A stretch of 64,000 nucleotides of DNA from Pandoraea pneumonica (GCF_902459645.1 NZ_CABPSK010000001.1:310001-374000), one strand, 5' to 3'. Numbered from the stretch's first letter, positions 52,084 through 62,122 are shown. Notes: generated from the letters alone by a model not told the origin. Numbers and translations are program-made.

Positions 52084-53364
52084 ATGGTGGATAAAAAAAG
52101 CACTTCCAACGGCGAAAAGCTGCTCTACTGCTCCTTCTGCGGAAAGAGTCAGCATGAGGTCAAGAAGCTCATCGCAGGTCCGTCCGTGTTTATCTGCGAC
52201 GAGTGTATCGATCTGTGCAATGAGATCATTCGCGACGAGGCCGCTGCGGCCGAAGACGAGAACGGCAGTGGCGGCAAGTCTGACCTGCCGTCGCCGCAGG
52301 AAATTCGCGAGAGCCTCGATCAATATGTGATCGGCCAAGACCGTGCCAAGAAGATTCTGGCCGTAGCGGTCTACAACCATTACAAGCGACTCAAGCACCT
52401 TGGCGACAAGCGTGACGAGGTTGAACTCTCCAAGAGCAACATCCTGCTGATCGGGCCGACCGGCTCGGGCAAGACGCTGCTCGCGCAAACGCTCGCCCGT
52501 TTGCTGAACGTGCCTTTCGTGATTGCCGACGCCACCACGCTGACCGAAGCCGGTTATGTGGGTGAAGACGTCGAGAACATCATCCAGAAGCTCCTGCAAA
52601 ACTGTAACTACGAGATTGAGCAGGCGCAGAAGGGCATTGTTTATATTGATGAAATCGACAAGATCAGCCGTAAGTCGGACAACCCGTCGATTACGCGCGA
52701 CGTGTCGGGCGAAGGCGTTCAGCAAGCGTTGCTGAAGCTGGTCGAAGGCACGATGGCGTCGGTGCCGCCACAAGGCGGGCGCAAGCACCCGAACCAAGAC
52801 TTCATTCAAGTCGATACCACGAACATCCTGTTCATCTGCGGCGGCGCTTTTGACGGTCTCGAAAAGATCATCATGAACCGCACCGAGAAGACGGGTATCG
52901 GCTTTGGTGCGACAGTCAAAACGGGCGAAGAGCGCGACGCCGGCGAGCTGCTGCGCGATGTCGAGCCGGAAGACCTGATCAAATTCGGCCTGATTCCGGA
53001 ACTGATCGGTCGTCTGCCGGTGGTTGCCACGTTGGGTAAGCTTGACGAAGAAGCGCTGGTGACGATCCTGATCGAGCCGAAGAACGCGTTGGTCAAGCAA
53101 TACCAGCGTCTGTTCGCGATGGAAGGTGTCGAGCTGGAAATTCGCCCGGCCGCCTTGCACGCTGTGGCACGCAAGGCCATCAAGCGCAAGACTGGCGCGC
53201 GTGGCTTGCGCTCGATCATCGAGCAGGCGCTGCTTGAAGTGATGTATGAATTGCCGTCGCTCAAGGGCGTGACCAAGGTCATTCTGGACGATAACGCGAT
53301 CAGCGGCGACGGTAAGCCGCTCTTGATCTACCAGGAGTCGCCCAAGGTTGCCGGCTCAAACTGA
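52084..53364 (+). CDS. clpX: ATP-dependent Clp protease ATP-binding subunit ClpX
   Basis: 426 aa AAA+ unfoldase. The N-terminal zinc-binding domain has Cys16, Cys19, Cys38 and Cys41. Walker A ([11 protein letters not shown]) is near residue 124, Walker B reads [10 protein letters not shown], and the IGF-type loop is IGFGATV. It delivers substrates to ClpP. A strong terminator lies shortly after the stop, so lon has its own promoter. Confidence 0.98.
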   Translation: MVDKKSTSNGEKLLYCSFCGKSQHEVKKLIAGPSVFICDECIDLCNEIIRDEAAAAEDENGSGGKSDLPSPQEIRESLDQYVIGQDRAKKILAVAVYNHYKRLKHLGDKRDEVELSKSNILLIGPTGSGKTLLAQTLARLLNVPFVIADATTLTEAGYVGEDVENIIQKLLQNCNYEIEQAQKGIVYIDEIDKISRKSDNPSITRDVSGEGVQQALLKLVEGTMASVPPQGGRKHPNQDFIQVDTTNILFICGGAFDGLEKIIMNRTEKTGIGFGATVKTGEERDAGELLRDVEPEDLIKFGLIPELIGRLPVVATLGKLDEEALVTILIEPKNALVKQYQRLFAMEGVELEIRPAALHAVARKAIKRKTGARGLRSIIEQALLEVMYELPSLKGVTKVILDDNAISGDGKPLLIYQESPKVAGSN

Positions 53365-53385
53365 ACGGTCAACTCAGTGATACCC

Positions 53386-53419
53386 AAAGCCGTTCATGGA
53401 AACATGGACGGCTTTTTTT
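53386..53419 (+). terminator. rho-independent terminator after clpX
   Basis: AAAGCCGTTCATG and CATGGACGGCTTT form a 13-bp stem with one G-U pair and a GAAA tetraloop, followed by a T-run. Confidence 0.9.
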
Positions 53420-53493
53420 CCTTCATACTAGTGCCACGGGCAATGAAACCCCGAGTGGTGCACCTTACCGGCAGAAGGGCGAATTAACCCCCC

Positions 53494-53521
53494 CTTGTAA
53501 TTCCTGCCGGCGGCCTCAATT
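53494..53521 (+). promoter_or_regulatory. candidate heat-shock (sigma-32) promoter of lon
   Basis: CTTGTAA at 53494-53500 and CCTCAATT at 53514-53521 are 13 bp apart, similar to the sigma-32 pattern (CTTGAA, spacer, CCCCAT-T). It lies 40 bp before the lon start. An inverted repeat CCGGCAG...CTGCCGG (53468-53510) spans it. Confidence 0.35.
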
Positions 53522-53560
53522 AGCTGGAACACAACGGTATCGTTAATTATGGGGAACGAG

Positions 53561-55978
53561 ATGTCAGGCACCCAAATCCTCCCGCCCGAAGCGATTCAAC
53601 TGCCCCTGTTGCCTTTGCGCGACGTGGTCGTGTTTCCGCACATGGTGATTCCCCTTTTCGTGGGGCGTCCAAAGTCGATTAAAGCGCTTGAAACCGCCAT
53701 GGAAGGCGGCAAGCACATCATGCTGGTCGCTCAGAAAGCGGCGGCCAAGGATGAGCCCACGTCCAAGGATCTCTATGAGATCGGCTGCGTGGCCAACATC
53801 CTTCAAATGCTCAAACTGCCCGACGGCACCGTGAAGGTGTTGGTCGAAGGCATTCAGCGTGCACGCACGATCAGCGTGGACGAAGAAGAGACGCAATTCA
53901 CGTCGGAAGTTATGCCGCTCGAACCGGATGACGGCAATTCGCCGGAATCCGAGGCGCTGCGTCGCGCCATCGTGGCGCAGTTCGACCAGTACGTGAAGCT
54001 CAACAAGAAGATTCCGCCGGAGATCCTGACGTCGCTGTCGGGCATCGACGAAGCGGGTCGTCTGGCTGACACCATCGCTGCGCACCTGCCGCTTAAGCTC
54101 GAGCAGAAGCAGAAGATTCTCGAAATGTTCCCGGTGATCGAACGCCTCGAACATCTGCTGGCGCAACTCGAAAGCGAGATCGACATTCTCCAAGTGGAGA
54201 AGCGTATCCGCGGCCGTGTGAAGCGTCAGATGGAGAAGAGCCAGCGCGAGTACTACCTGAACGAACAGGTCAAGGCCATTCAGAAGGAACTGGGCGAAGG
54301 CGAAGAAGGTGCGGATCTCGAGGAGCTCGAGAAGCGCATCAAGGGCGCCCATCTGCCTAAGGAAGCCAAGAAGAAGGCCGACGCTGAACTCAAGAAGCTC
54401 AAGCTGATGTCGCCGATGTCGGCCGAAGCGACCGTCGTGCGCAACTACATCGACACGCTGGTCGGTCTGCCGTGGCGCAAGAAGAGCAAGGTGAACAATG
54501 ACCTGGCGAACGCCGAGAAGGTGCTCGACGAAGACCACTTCGGTCTTGAGAAGGTCAAGGAACGCATCCTTGAGTATCTTGCTGTGCAACAGCGCGTGGA
54601 CAAAGTGAAGGCGCCGATTCTGTGCCTCGTGGGGCCCCCCGGTGTCGGTAAGACTTCGCTTGGTCAGTCGATCGCTCGTGCAACGAACCGCAAGTTCGTG
54701 CGCATGGCGTTGGGCGGCGTACGCGACGAGGCCGAGATTCGTGGTCACCGCCGCACGTACATCGGGTCGATGCCGGGCAAGATTTTGCAGAGCCTGTCGA
54801 AGGTCGCAGTGCGCAATCCGCTGTTCTTGCTCGATGAAGTGGACAAGATGGGCATGGACTTCCGTGGCGACCCGAGTTCGGCGCTGCTCGAAGTGCTCGA
54901 TCCGGAACAGAACCACACGTTCTCGGACCACTACGTCGAAGTCGACTTCGATCTGTCGGATGTGATGTTCGTGGCGACGTCGAACTCGCTGAACATTCCG
55001 GCGCCGTTGCTCGATCGTATGGAAGTGATTCGTCTGTCGGGCTACACGGAAGACGAGAAGGTCAACATCGCCCAGCGTTATCTCCTGCCGAAGCAGAAGA
55101 AGAACAACGGGTTGAAGGAAGGCGAAATCGATCTGACCGAAGCCGCGATCCGCGACATCATTCGTTACTACACGCGTGAAGCCGGTGTGCGTTCGCTCGA
55201 GCGTGAAATTTCGAAGATCTGCCGCAAGGTCGTGAAGATGTTGTTGCTCAAGAAGGTTGACGGCACCTCGATCAAGGTCGACGCCGGCAACCTCGACAAC
55301 TTCCTCGGCGTGCGTAAGTTCGACTTCGGTCTGGCGATGAAGGAAAACCAGATCGGCCAGGTCACGGGTCTTGCGTGGACGGAAGTGGGCGGCGATTTGC
55401 TGACCATCGAAGCTGCGCTGATGCCGGGTAAGGGCAACATCATCCGCACCGGTTCGCTGGGCGACGTGATGAAGGAGTCGGTCGAAGCGGCTCGCTCGGT
55501 GGTGCGCTCGCGTGCGCGTCGTCTGGGTGTGACGGATGAGCAGTTCGAGAAGAAGGACATCCACATCCACGTGCCCGAAGGCGCGACGCCGAAGGACGGT
55601 CCGTCTGCCGGTATCGCGATGACGACGGCGCTCGTGTCGGTGCTCACCGGCATTCCGGTGCGTGCCGATGTGGCGATGACCGGTGAGATCACGCTGCGCG
55701 GCGAAGTGCTGCCGATCGGCGGCCTCAAGGAAAAGCTGCTTGCAGCGCATCGTGGCGGCATCAAGCTGGTGTTGATTCCGGAAGAGAACGTGAAGGATCT
55801 CGCCGAGATTCCCGACACGGTCAAGAACGCGCTGGAAATCATGCCGGTGCGCTGGATCGACAAGGTGCTGGAGTTGGCGTTGGAACATGCGCCGACGCCG
55901 CTGCCCGATGAAGAGCCGAAGGCACCGGTGACGCCGAATGCCGATGCAAGCGGCAAGCAGGATGTCATCAAGCACTGA
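53561..55978 (+). CDS. lon: ATP-dependent protease Lon
   Basis: 805 aa Lon protease. The N-terminal substrate-binding domain begins [16 protein letters not shown]. Walker A (GPPGVGKTS) is near residue 358. The catalytic dyad is Ser682 (GPSAGIAM) and Lys725 ([12 protein letters not shown]), 43 residues apart as in E. coli Lon. The ATG at 53561 has GGGGAACGAG before it; an ATG 12 nt upstream is also in frame. It is separated from clpX by a terminator and followed by another. Confidence 0.97.
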   Translation: MSGTQILPPEAIQLPLLPLRDVVVFPHMVIPLFVGRPKSIKALETAMEGGKHIMLVAQKAAAKDEPTSKDLYEIGCVANILQMLKLPDGTVKVLVEGIQRARTISVDEEETQFTSEVMPLEPDDGNSPESEALRRAIVAQFDQYVKLNKKIPPEILTSLSGIDEAGRLADTIAAHLPLKLEQKQKILEMFPVIERLEHLLAQLESEIDILQVEKRIRGRVKRQMEKSQREYYLNEQVKAIQKELGEGEEGADLEELEKRIKGAHLPKEAKKKADAELKKLKLMSPMSAEATVVRNYIDTLVGLPWRKKSKVNNDLANAEKVLDEDHFGLEKVKERILEYLAVQQRVDKVKAPILCLVGPPGVGKTSLGQSIARATNRKFVRMALGGVRDEAEIRGHRRTYIGSMPGKILQSLSKVAVRNPLFLLDEVDKMGMDFRGDPSSALLEVLDPEQNHTFSDHYVEVDFDLSDVMFVATSNSLNIPAPLLDRMEVIRLSGYTEDEKVNIAQRYLLPKQKKNNGLKEGEIDLTEAAIRDIIRYYTREAGVRSLEREISKICRKVVKMLLLKKVDGTSIKVDAGNLDNFLGVRKFDFGLAMKENQIGQVTGLAWTEVGGDLLTIEAALMPGKGNIIRTGSLGDVMKESVEAARSVVRSRARRLGVTDEQFEKKDIHIHVPEGATPKDGPSAGIAMTTALVSVLTGIPVRADVAMTGEITLRGEVLPIGGLKEKLLAAHRGGIKLVLIPEENVKDLAEIPDTVKNALEIMPVRWIDKVLELALEHAPTPLPDEEPKAPVTPNADASGKQDVIKH

Positions 55979-56050
55979 CGTTAGTGACTGACGGCGAACG
56001 GCGAGAAACGATTTCGATCGCTATCGCGTTCGCCGGACAGAAAACGACGT

Positions 56051-56081
56051 AAAAGCTCGGGGTTTTCCCCGGGCTTTTTTT
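56051..56081 (+). terminator. rho-independent terminator after lon
   Basis: AAAGCTCGGGG and CCCCGGGCTTT pair around TTTT with one G-U pair, followed by T-rich sequence. Confidence 0.85.
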
Positions 56082-56164
56082 ATTCACGCATAGTGCTCGA
56101 AAATAGCGTCCGGAAGCGAAGACTCAGGAGTGCTTCCGAAGCCGCCAATACAGCGCAAAACGGC

Positions 56165-56193
56165 TTGACATCAGGGTTTGCGGCTTGTCTAAT
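56165..56193 (+). promoter_or_regulatory. sigma-70 promoter of hupB
   Basis: TTGACA at 56165-56170 and TCTAAT at 56188-56193 with a 17-bp spacer: a consensus -35 and good -10. The start would be near 56200, about 87 nt before the HU gene. Confidence 0.75.
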
Positions 56194-56286
56194 GGCAAAG
56201 CCAGCGGACCTTCGCAGATCAATGTCAAGGCGCGTGAAGAGCGCCTCCGCGGCTCAATCGCCTACTATCCTTGCAAGGGGGTTACA

Positions 56287-56559
56287 GTGAATAAGACGGA
56301 ACTGATCGATCATATCGCGGGTGAGGCAGACATTTCGAAAGCGGCTGCCGGTCGAGCACTTGATGCATTGGTGGGTGCGGTAAAGAAAGCGTTGAAGAAG
56401 GGCGACGATGTGACGTTGGTGGGCTTTGGCACGTTCCACGTGACGAAGCGTGCAGCGCGCACCGGTCGCAATCCGCGCACTGGCGCAGCGATCAAGATCA
56501 AGGCAGCAAAGGTTCCGAAATTTCGCCCTGGCAAAGATCTAAAAGATACTGTAAACTGA
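56287..56559 (+). CDS. hupB: DNA-binding protein HU-beta
   Basis: 90 aa histone-like HU protein, starting with GTG ([16 protein letters not shown]) after an AAGGGGG ribosome binding site. The DNA-binding arm motif [12 protein letters not shown] and the closing [12 protein letters not shown] are standard. An open frame extends upstream to 56185 but the extra residues are not HU-like and overlap the promoter region. Its position after lon is conserved in many proteobacteria. Confidence 0.96.
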   Translation: MNKTELIDHIAGEADISKAAAGRALDALVGAVKKALKKGDDVTLVGFGTFHVTKRAARTGRNPRTGAAIKIKAAKVPKFRPGKDLKDTVN

Positions 56560-56614
56560 CTGACTTTCCTGCTTCGGCGGGAGCAGTAGTAAGAACAAAA
56601 CTAGAATCGGGAAC

Positions 56615-56690
56615 GGGTGCTTAGCTCAGTTGGTAGAGCGGCGCCCTTACAAGGCGTAGGTCGGGGGTTCGAGCCCCTCAGCACCCACCA
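56615..56690 (+). tRNA. tRNA-Val (anticodon TAC)
   Basis: 76 nt with encoded CCA. The acceptor stem GGGTGCT is closed by AGCACCC. The anticodon TAC at 56648-56650 lies in the loop CTTACAA. T-arm GGTTCGAGCC and D-arm AGCTCAGTTGGTAGAGC are normal. Confidence 0.97.
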
Positions 56691-56704
56691 GTTCCAGATC
56701 TTGG

Positions 56705-56781
56705 GGAGCGGTAGTTCAGTTGGTTAGAATACCGGCCTGTCACGCCGGGGGTCGCGGGTTCGAGCCCCGTCCGCTCCGCCA
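56705..56781 (+). tRNA. tRNA-Asp (anticodon GTC)
   Basis: 77 nt with encoded CCA. The acceptor stem GGAGCGG pairs with CCGCTCC. The anticodon GTC at 56739-56741 lies in the loop CTGTCAC. It is 14 nt after tRNA-Val, so both are probably processed from one transcript. Confidence 0.97.
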
Positions 56782-56788
56782 AATTGTG

Positions 56789-56816
56789 AAAAGGCGAACT
56801 TCGGTTCGCCTTTTTT
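56789..56816 (+). terminator. rho-independent terminator after the tRNA pair
   Basis: AAAAGGCGAAC and GTTCGCCTTTT form an 11-bp perfect stem with a TTCG-type loop, followed by T residues. Confidence 0.85.
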
Positions 56817-56865
56817 GCCATATGGACGTCCAAAAGACGCATCCTGACGACTCTTCCGATTTCGT

Positions 56866-58788
56866 ATGTTCGACTTCATTCGGCGCCACCAACGATTGGT
56901 TCTTATTTTCCTGACGGTGTTGATCGTGCCGTCGTTTGTGGTGTTTGGCGTTCACGGCTGGCAGGAATATGCCTCGGATGCGAGCACGATTGCCAAGGTT
57001 GGCGATCAGACTGTGACGCGTCAGGAGTACGACAGCGTGCTGCGTGCCCAGACCGAACGCATGCAGCAAATGTTCGGCGGCGCCGTCGATGCAAGTCAGA
57101 TCAACACGCCGGAAATGCGCAGTGCAGTGTTGGACAACCTGATCCAGCAGAAGCTGCTCACGCAAGAAACCCTCAAGAAGAATCTGTCGGTACCCGACGC
57201 GCAAGTGCGCGACGCACTGCTCGCGATTCCTGCGATTGCCCAACTGCGTCGCGCAGACGGGTCGATCGATCAAGCCGCTTACGAGCAATTGCTCGCTGCG
57301 CAGAACCTCACGCCGCAGCGCCTCGAAGCGCAAATTCGCTACGAACTCGCATCGAACCAATTGCCCGCCAGCGTGCAGGCAAGCGCGATGCTGCCGAAGG
57401 CAGTGCTCGATCGCTTTGCACAACTGCGCGCACAGCAGCGCGATGTGTCGGCGTTGACGTTCCCGGTGACTGACTTCGCAGGCAAGATCACGCCGACGCA
57501 AGAACAAGTGCAGGCCTACTACGATGCGCACAAGGCTGCCTTCCAGACGCCCGAGTCGGCCGAGATTCAATACGTCGTGCTCGATCCGAAGGCCATGCCG
57601 ACGTCTGCCGTCGCCGCACCGAGCGATGACGCACTGCGCAAGCTTTACAACGACAATCTGAAGCAATACACGACGCCGGAAGAGCGCCGTGCATCGCACA
57701 TTCTGATTGCTTCGCCTGCCGACGCCTCGCCTGCGGACCACGCCAAGGCGAAGGCCAAGGCCGACGAGTTGCTGGCGCAGCTGAAAAAGAACCCGAACGA
57801 TTTTGCCAAGCTGGCGAGCCAGAACTCGGAAGATCCGGGCTCGAAGGCTAATGGCGGCGATCTCGGTTTCTTCACGCGTGACGCGATGGTCAAGCCGTTT
57901 GCCGATGCCACGTTCGCCCTCAAGAGCGAAGGTGACGTGAGCGACGTGGTGAAGAGCGACTTCGGCTATCACATCATCAAGCTCACTGGCATCAAGCCCG
58001 CGACGACCAAGTCGTTCGACGACGTGAAGGCGCAATTGGCCGATCAGTATCGTCAACAGGAATCGGCGAAGGCCTATGCCAAGTTGGCCGATCAGTTCAC
58101 CAACGCCGTGTATGAACAGCCGGACAGCCTGCAACCGGTTGCCGACAAGCTGAACCTCAAGGTGCAGACGGCGCAGGTCACGCGTACGCCGAACCCGGCG
58201 CAAGCGCAAACGCCGCTGGGCAACGACAAGCTGTTGAAGGCTGTGTTCGGCGACGAGTCGCTCAAGAACAAGCGCAACACCGAAGCCGTGGATGTGGGGC
58301 AGGGCGTGCTGGTGTCGGCCCATATCGTGAACTACCATCCGGCCGCAACGCCGCCGCTCGCGCAGGTGGAAGCGCAGGTCAAGCAACAAGTCGTGGCGGA
58401 CCTGGCCGCACAGGAAGCGAAGAAGGCTGGCGAGGCCAAGCTCGACGCGCTGAAGAAGGGTGGCGATGCCGCGTTCGGTGCCACGCAGACGATTTCGCGT
58501 GATAACCCGGGCAAGCTGGCCCCGGCCGCGCTGACGGCAATCTTCGGTGCCGATACGGCCAAGCTCCCGGCTTATGTTGGCGTTGATCTGGGCGAGGGGC
58601 AGGGCTACGCCGTGTACCGTATCAGCAAGGTCACGCAACCGGCCGAGCAAGACGCGCAACGTCTGGCCGCCGAAGCCCAGCAGCTCAACCAGTTGGCTGC
58701 GCAAGCCGAATGGAATGCATGGCTGGGCGATCTGCGTGCCCGCTCGAAGGTGAAGGTGGTCAGCGACGTCACCAAGTCGGGTGCCTGA
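56866..58788 (+). CDS. ppiD: periplasmic folding chaperone / peptidyl-prolyl isomerase PpiD
   Basis: 640 aa, the normal size for PpiD. It has an N-terminal membrane anchor (residues 10-30, RLVLIFLTVLIVPSFVVFGVHG), a SurA-like N-terminal chaperone region, and one parvulin domain at about 275-376 (RRASHILIAS, GGDLGFFTRDAMVKPF, FGYHIIKLTGI). It works at the Sec translocon on exported outer-membrane proteins. It follows tRNA-Asp and its terminator, and a strong terminator ends it. Confidence 0.93.
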   Translation: MFDFIRRHQRLVLIFLTVLIVPSFVVFGVHGWQEYASDASTIAKVGDQTVTRQEYDSVLRAQTERMQQMFGGAVDASQINTPEMRSAVLDNLIQQKLLTQETLKKNLSVPDAQVRDALLAIPAIAQLRRADGSIDQAAYEQLLAAQNLTPQRLEAQIRYELASNQLPASVQASAMLPKAVLDRFAQLRAQQRDVSALTFPVTDFAGKITPTQEQVQAYYDAHKAAFQTPESAEIQYVVLDPKAMPTSAVAAPSDDALRKLYNDNLKQYTTPEERRASHILIASPADASPADHAKAKAKADELLAQLKKNPNDFAKLASQNSEDPGSKANGGDLGFFTRDAMVKPFADATFALKSEGDVSDVVKSDFGYHIIKLTGIKPATTKSFDDVKAQLADQYRQQESAKAYAKLADQFTNAVYEQPDSLQPVADKLNLKVQTAQVTRTPNPAQAQTPLGNDKLLKAVFGDESLKNKRNTEAVDVGQGVLVSAHIVNYHPAATPPLAQVEAQVKQQVVADLAAQEAKKAGEAKLDALKKGGDAAFGATQTISRDNPGKLAPAALTAIFGADTAKLPAYVGVDLGEGQGYAVYRISKVTQPAEQDAQRLAAEAQQLNQLAAQAEWNAWLGDLRARSKVKVVSDVTKSGA

Positions 58789-58834
58789 TCCTACGGATCT
58801 GACGCACGACTGCCGGTGCAAACCGGTGTCATAG

Positions 58835-58867
58835 AAAAGCGCGGCTCGATGGCCGCGCTTTTTTTTT
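58835..58867 (+). terminator. rho-independent terminator after ppiD
   Basis: AAAAGCGCGGC and GCCGCGCTTTT pair with a 6-nt loop, followed by a T-run. It also faces the end of the convergent tesA gene. Confidence 0.9.
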
Positions 58868-58913
58868 ATGTCTGCCGATGTTGGCGATCAGCCCAGTCTC
58901 GCAAGACCTGCGA

Positions 58914-59612
58914 TCATGCCCCCGGTTTCGAGGTCTTTCCGTCAGCGGCTCTCGGTGGGGTTTTGCCGTCGCGTTTGAGCAGTGGCGCGACACTCGGCCA
59001 GACATTTTGCAGAATCGTCGGATGGGCTTTGGCGAGCGGATGAATCTGGTCCTGTTGAAACCAATCGGAATGCTCGATCACGCCGTTGAGCAGGAACGGC
59101 ACGTAGCCGGTCTTCTCCTGCTTGGCCAGCGTGCCGAACATGTTGAAAAACTGCTCGCCGTACTCCGTGCCGTAGTTTGGCGGGATGCGCATACCGACCA
59201 CAATCACCCGGCTTCCGGCTTTGCGCGACGCCTCGATCATCTCGCGCAGATTGGCGCGTGTGAGATCCAGCGAAATGCCGCGTAAGGCGTCGTTGCCGCC
59301 GAGTTCAAGGATCGTGATGGCCGGGTGGTACCGATCGAGCAGCGGGGCGAGACGTGCGCGGCCACCGCTTGTCGTATCGCCGCTAATACTGGCGTTGACG
59401 ACGTTATAATCGAACCCACTTTGCGCAACTTTTTGTTGCATGAGGTTCACCCAGCCAGCACCGCGCGCGATGCCATATTCCGCGGAGAGGCTGTCGCCCA
59501 CGACCAGAATTGTCGGCGCACCAGAACTTGCAGCGTACGCCGCGGTCCCTGTCAGCATGCAGCAGCCCACGAGGGCTGAGGCGGCCAATTTCAAGAACTG
59601 TCTTCTTGCCAT
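58914..59612 (-). CDS. tesA: GDSL-type arylesterase / thioesterase TesA
   Basis: 232 aa SGNH-fold hydrolase with a twin-arginine-like, Arg-rich start (MARRQFLKLAASALVGC) and a signal region ending AYA. The motif VVGDSLSAEYG holds Ser41, then GGND (Asn of the oxyanion hole) and DQIHPLAKAHP (Asp and His). It is the periplasmic esterase/thioesterase known as TesA. Longer frames upstream run antisense to ybbA and are rejected. The start codon overlaps the divergent ybbA start: the two ATGs share CATG. Confidence 0.93.
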   Translation of the reverse strand: MARRQFLKLAASALVGCCMLTGTAAYAASSGAPTILVVGDSLSAEYGIARGAGWVNLMQQKVAQSGFDYNVVNASISGDTTSGGRARLAPLLDRYHPAITILELGGNDALRGISLDLTRANLREMIEASRKAGSRVIVVGMRIPPNYGTEYGEQFFNMFGTLAKQEKTGYVPFLLNGVIEHSDWFQQDQIHPLAKAHPTILQNVWPSVAPLLKRDGKTPPRAADGKTSKPGA

Positions 59613-60303
59613 GTCGTTTTCCGAAAACGTAATTGAAGTGCGGGGTCTGGGCAAACGGTTGCGCGACGCTACCGGTGAGCTCGTCATTTTGCAGGATATC
59701 GATTTTTCCGTCGCGAAAGGCCAGAGTGTGGCGATTGTCGGGGCCTCCGGTTCGGGCAAATCGACGCTGCTGGGCCTCATGGCCGGGCTCGATACGGCGA
59801 CCGACGGCCGGGTCACGCTGCTCGGCAAGTCGCTTGGCGATCTCGACGAAGAGGGCCGTGCTGCGCTTCGCCGCGGCGCTGTCGGTTTCGTCTTCCAGTC
59901 ATTCCAGCTCATGCCGCATCTGACGGCGCTCGAGAACGTGATGCTGCCCCTCGAACTGCTGGGTGAGACACGTGAAGTGCGCAATCGTGCCGTCGAATTG
60001 CTGGAACAGGTCGGCTTGGGCTCGCGCCTCACGCACTATCCGAAGCAATTGTCCGGTGGAGAGCAGCAACGCGTGGCGCTTGCCCGGGCATTCGTCACGC
60101 AGCCTGTCGTGCTGTTTGCCGATGAACCGACGGGCAGTCTGGATACGGCGACGGGCGAGCGCGTCATCGATCTGATGTTCTCGCTCAATAAAGCGAGCGG
60201 CGCCACGCTTGTACTCGTGACGCATGATCTGGCGATTGCCGAGCGTTGCGATGCCACGGTGCAACTCGCCGGTGGCCGTTTGGTGGACGGCGAAGCCGCC
60301 TGA
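59611..60303 (+). CDS. ybbA: ABC transporter ATP-binding protein YbbA
   Basis: 230 aa LolD/MacB-type ATPase subunit. Walker A is GASGSGKSTLLG, signature LSGGEQQRVALARAF, Walker B VVLFADEPTGSLD, switch His in LVLVTHD. It is divergent from tesA, as in E. coli, where ybbA is followed by the permease ybbP. Here no permease follows; a terminator-like hairpin and the convergent pgi come next, so the partner is elsewhere or absent. The start overlaps the tesA start by one dinucleotide and has no clear ribosome binding site. Confidence 0.9.
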   Translation: MSFSENVIEVRGLGKRLRDATGELVILQDIDFSVAKGQSVAIVGASGSGKSTLLGLMAGLDTATDGRVTLLGKSLGDLDEEGRAALRRGAVGFVFQSFQLMPHLTALENVMLPLELLGETREVRNRAVELLEQVGLGSRLTHYPKQLSGGEQQRVALARAFVTQPVVLFADEPTGSLDTATGERVIDLMFSLNKASGATLVLVTHDLAIAERCDATVQLAGGRLVDGEAA

Positions 60304-60317
60304 TCGACCAAAACGCT

Positions 60318-60341
60318 GTGTGCCGGTATTTACCGGCACAC
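60318..60341. terminator. hairpin between ybbA and pgi
   Basis: GTGTGCCGGTA and TACCGGCACAC form an 11-bp perfect inverted repeat with almost no loop. No T-run follows, so termination may depend on Rho. Confidence 0.55.
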
Positions 60342-60366
60342 ATGTCTCACTGAGCGCGCCGAGTGG

Positions 60367-62025
60367 CTAGTGCTTGCGATTGAGCGCTTCACCCGCGAGG
60401 CGAATCAGCGATGCCGTCGAGGCATCGTGCGCATCGGGTGTCAGCGTGGCCGGATCGACCAGTTCCGGTTCGATGGCGCGACTCAACGTCTTGCCCAATT
60501 CCACACCCCACTGATCGAACGGATTGATGTTCCAAATTGCCGCTTGCACGAACACCTTGTGTTCGTAGAGCGCGATCAGTGCACCCAGCCGTTCCGGCGA
60601 CAGTTTGTCGATCACGACCGTGTTGCTCGGACGATTGCCTTCAAAGCGCCGTTGTTCGCCCAGCGGTCCGCCTGCCTGTTCGGCCGTTGCCATCGAGCCG
60701 CCTTGCAACAGGGCTTCGCTCTGCGCAAAGCAGTTGGCCAGCAATTTGCGATGGTGATCGAGATAGGCGGGCTTCGTGTATTGGGGCAGCAGCACGGCGA
60801 TGAAATCCACCGGCACGAGCGTGGTGCCCTGATGCAGCATCTGGAAGTAGGCGTGCTGGCCGTTGGTGCCGGGCTCACCCCAAATGATCGGTGCGGTTTG
60901 CCATTGCACCGGGGTGCCGTCGACTTGCACCGACTTGCCGTTGCTTTCCATATCCAGTTGCTGCAAATACGGCGGCAGCTTCTGGAGTGCGTCGGTGTAA
61001 GGGGCGATCGATAGGGTTTGCGCGTCGAAAAAGTTGCGATACCAGATGCCCAGCAGCGCGAGCAACACCGGCATATTCGCTTCGAGCGGCGCCGTGCGAA
61101 AGTGCTCATCCATGGCGTGCGCACCGGCGAGCAGTTCTTCGAAATGCTGGGCGCCAAGGTACAGCATGATGATCAGTCCGACGGACGACCACAGCGAATA
61201 CCGTCCGCCAACCCACTCGCCGAATTCATAGACGTTATCGCGACAGATGCCGAAGCGCGTCGCTTCTTCCACGTTCGTCGACACGGCGACGAAATGCTTG
61301 CCGAGCTCGGCTTCGGGAATGCCGTGCTCGATGAACCAGGCGCGAATCGTGCGCGCATTGGTCATCGTCTCGAGCGTCGTGAATGTCTTCGAGCAGACAA
61401 CCACGAGCGTCGTTTCCGGATCGAGCGCAGGCAACGTGCGCGCGAGTTCGGTCGGGTCGATGTTCGCGATGAAGTGTGCCGTCAGATTCGCGCGGCCATA
61501 GGCGGCGAGTGCGTCGCACACCATGCGCGGGCCGAGATCGGAGCCGCCGATGCCGATGTTGACCAGATGGCGGATACGTTTGCCCGTGGCACCGAGCCAG
61601 CGCCCGTCGCGAACGTCGTCGCTGAACTTGCGCATGCGATCGAGGGTGGCATGCACGGTGGTGCTGACTTCGCCGGTACCGTTGCGAAACGTGACACCTT
61701 TCGGCGCGCGCAACGCGACATGCAGCGCGGCGCGATCTTCGGTGACATTGACGTGCTCACCGGCCCACATGGCGTCGCGTTTGCCAGGCACGTCGCATTC
61801 ACGGGCGAGGTGCGTGAGCAGCGTGCGAGTCTTTTCAGTAATGCGGTTCTTCGAGTAGTCGAGATACAAACCGGCGGCGCGCAGCGAGAATTGTTCGACA
61901 CGCGAGCTCGCGCCGGCACCGGCGAACCAGTCGCGCATGTGCTGACTGGCGATCTCATCGCGATGCTCGAGCAGGGCGCGCCAGGCGGGAGTTTGATCCA
62001 AACGAAAGGACGGCTTCGACGACAT
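60367..62025 (-). CDS. pgi: glucose-6-phosphate isomerase
   Basis: 552 aa enzyme interconverting glucose-6-phosphate and fructose-6-phosphate. The two family signatures are present (VGGRYSLWSSVGL and FDQWGVELGK), with IGIGGSDLGP and the C-terminal KVFVQAAIWNINPFDQ. The ATG at 62025 (MSSKPSF) is preferred over a TTG two codons upstream. The gene lies 97 nt downstream of nnr on the same strand. Confidence 0.96.
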   Translation of the reverse strand: MSSKPSFRLDQTPAWRALLEHRDEIASQHMRDWFAGAGASSRVEQFSLRAAGLYLDYSKNRITEKTRTLLTHLARECDVPGKRDAMWAGEHVNVTEDRAALHVALRAPKGVTFRNGTGEVSTTVHATLDRMRKFSDDVRDGRWLGATGKRIRHLVNIGIGGSDLGPRMVCDALAAYGRANLTAHFIANIDPTELARTLPALDPETTLVVVCSKTFTTLETMTNARTIRAWFIEHGIPEAELGKHFVAVSTNVEEATRFGICRDNVYEFGEWVGGRYSLWSSVGLIIMLYLGAQHFEELLAGAHAMDEHFRTAPLEANMPVLLALLGIWYRNFFDAQTLSIAPYTDALQKLPPYLQQLDMESNGKSVQVDGTPVQWQTAPIIWGEPGTNGQHAYFQMLHQGTTLVPVDFIAVLLPQYTKPAYLDHHRKLLANCFAQSEALLQGGSMATAEQAGGPLGEQRRFEGNRPSNTVVIDKLSPERLGALIALYEHKVFVQAAIWNINPFDQWGVELGKTLSRAIEPELVDPATLTPDAHDASTASLIRLAGEALNRKH

Positions 62026-62122
62026 GTGCAATATGTTCTTTTCGGTAGGACGAAGTATAACGGGAGTCTGACGCGAAATTACGCCCGAAACCCGTTCCTG
62101 CGAGGGTTTGCGAGCCGATTTG

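Noticed and set aside
53564-55975. Long open frame antisense to lon
   Set aside because: lon is certain and the antisense product has no recognisable features.
56185-56286. N-terminal extension of HU
   Set aside because: Overlaps the -10 box and leader, lacks HU similarity; the GTG at 56287 has a good ribosome binding site and the standard HU start.
56615-56781. tRNA pair as an integration site for a genomic island
   Set aside because: No integrase and no repeat of the tRNA 3' end; conserved housekeeping genes lie on both sides.
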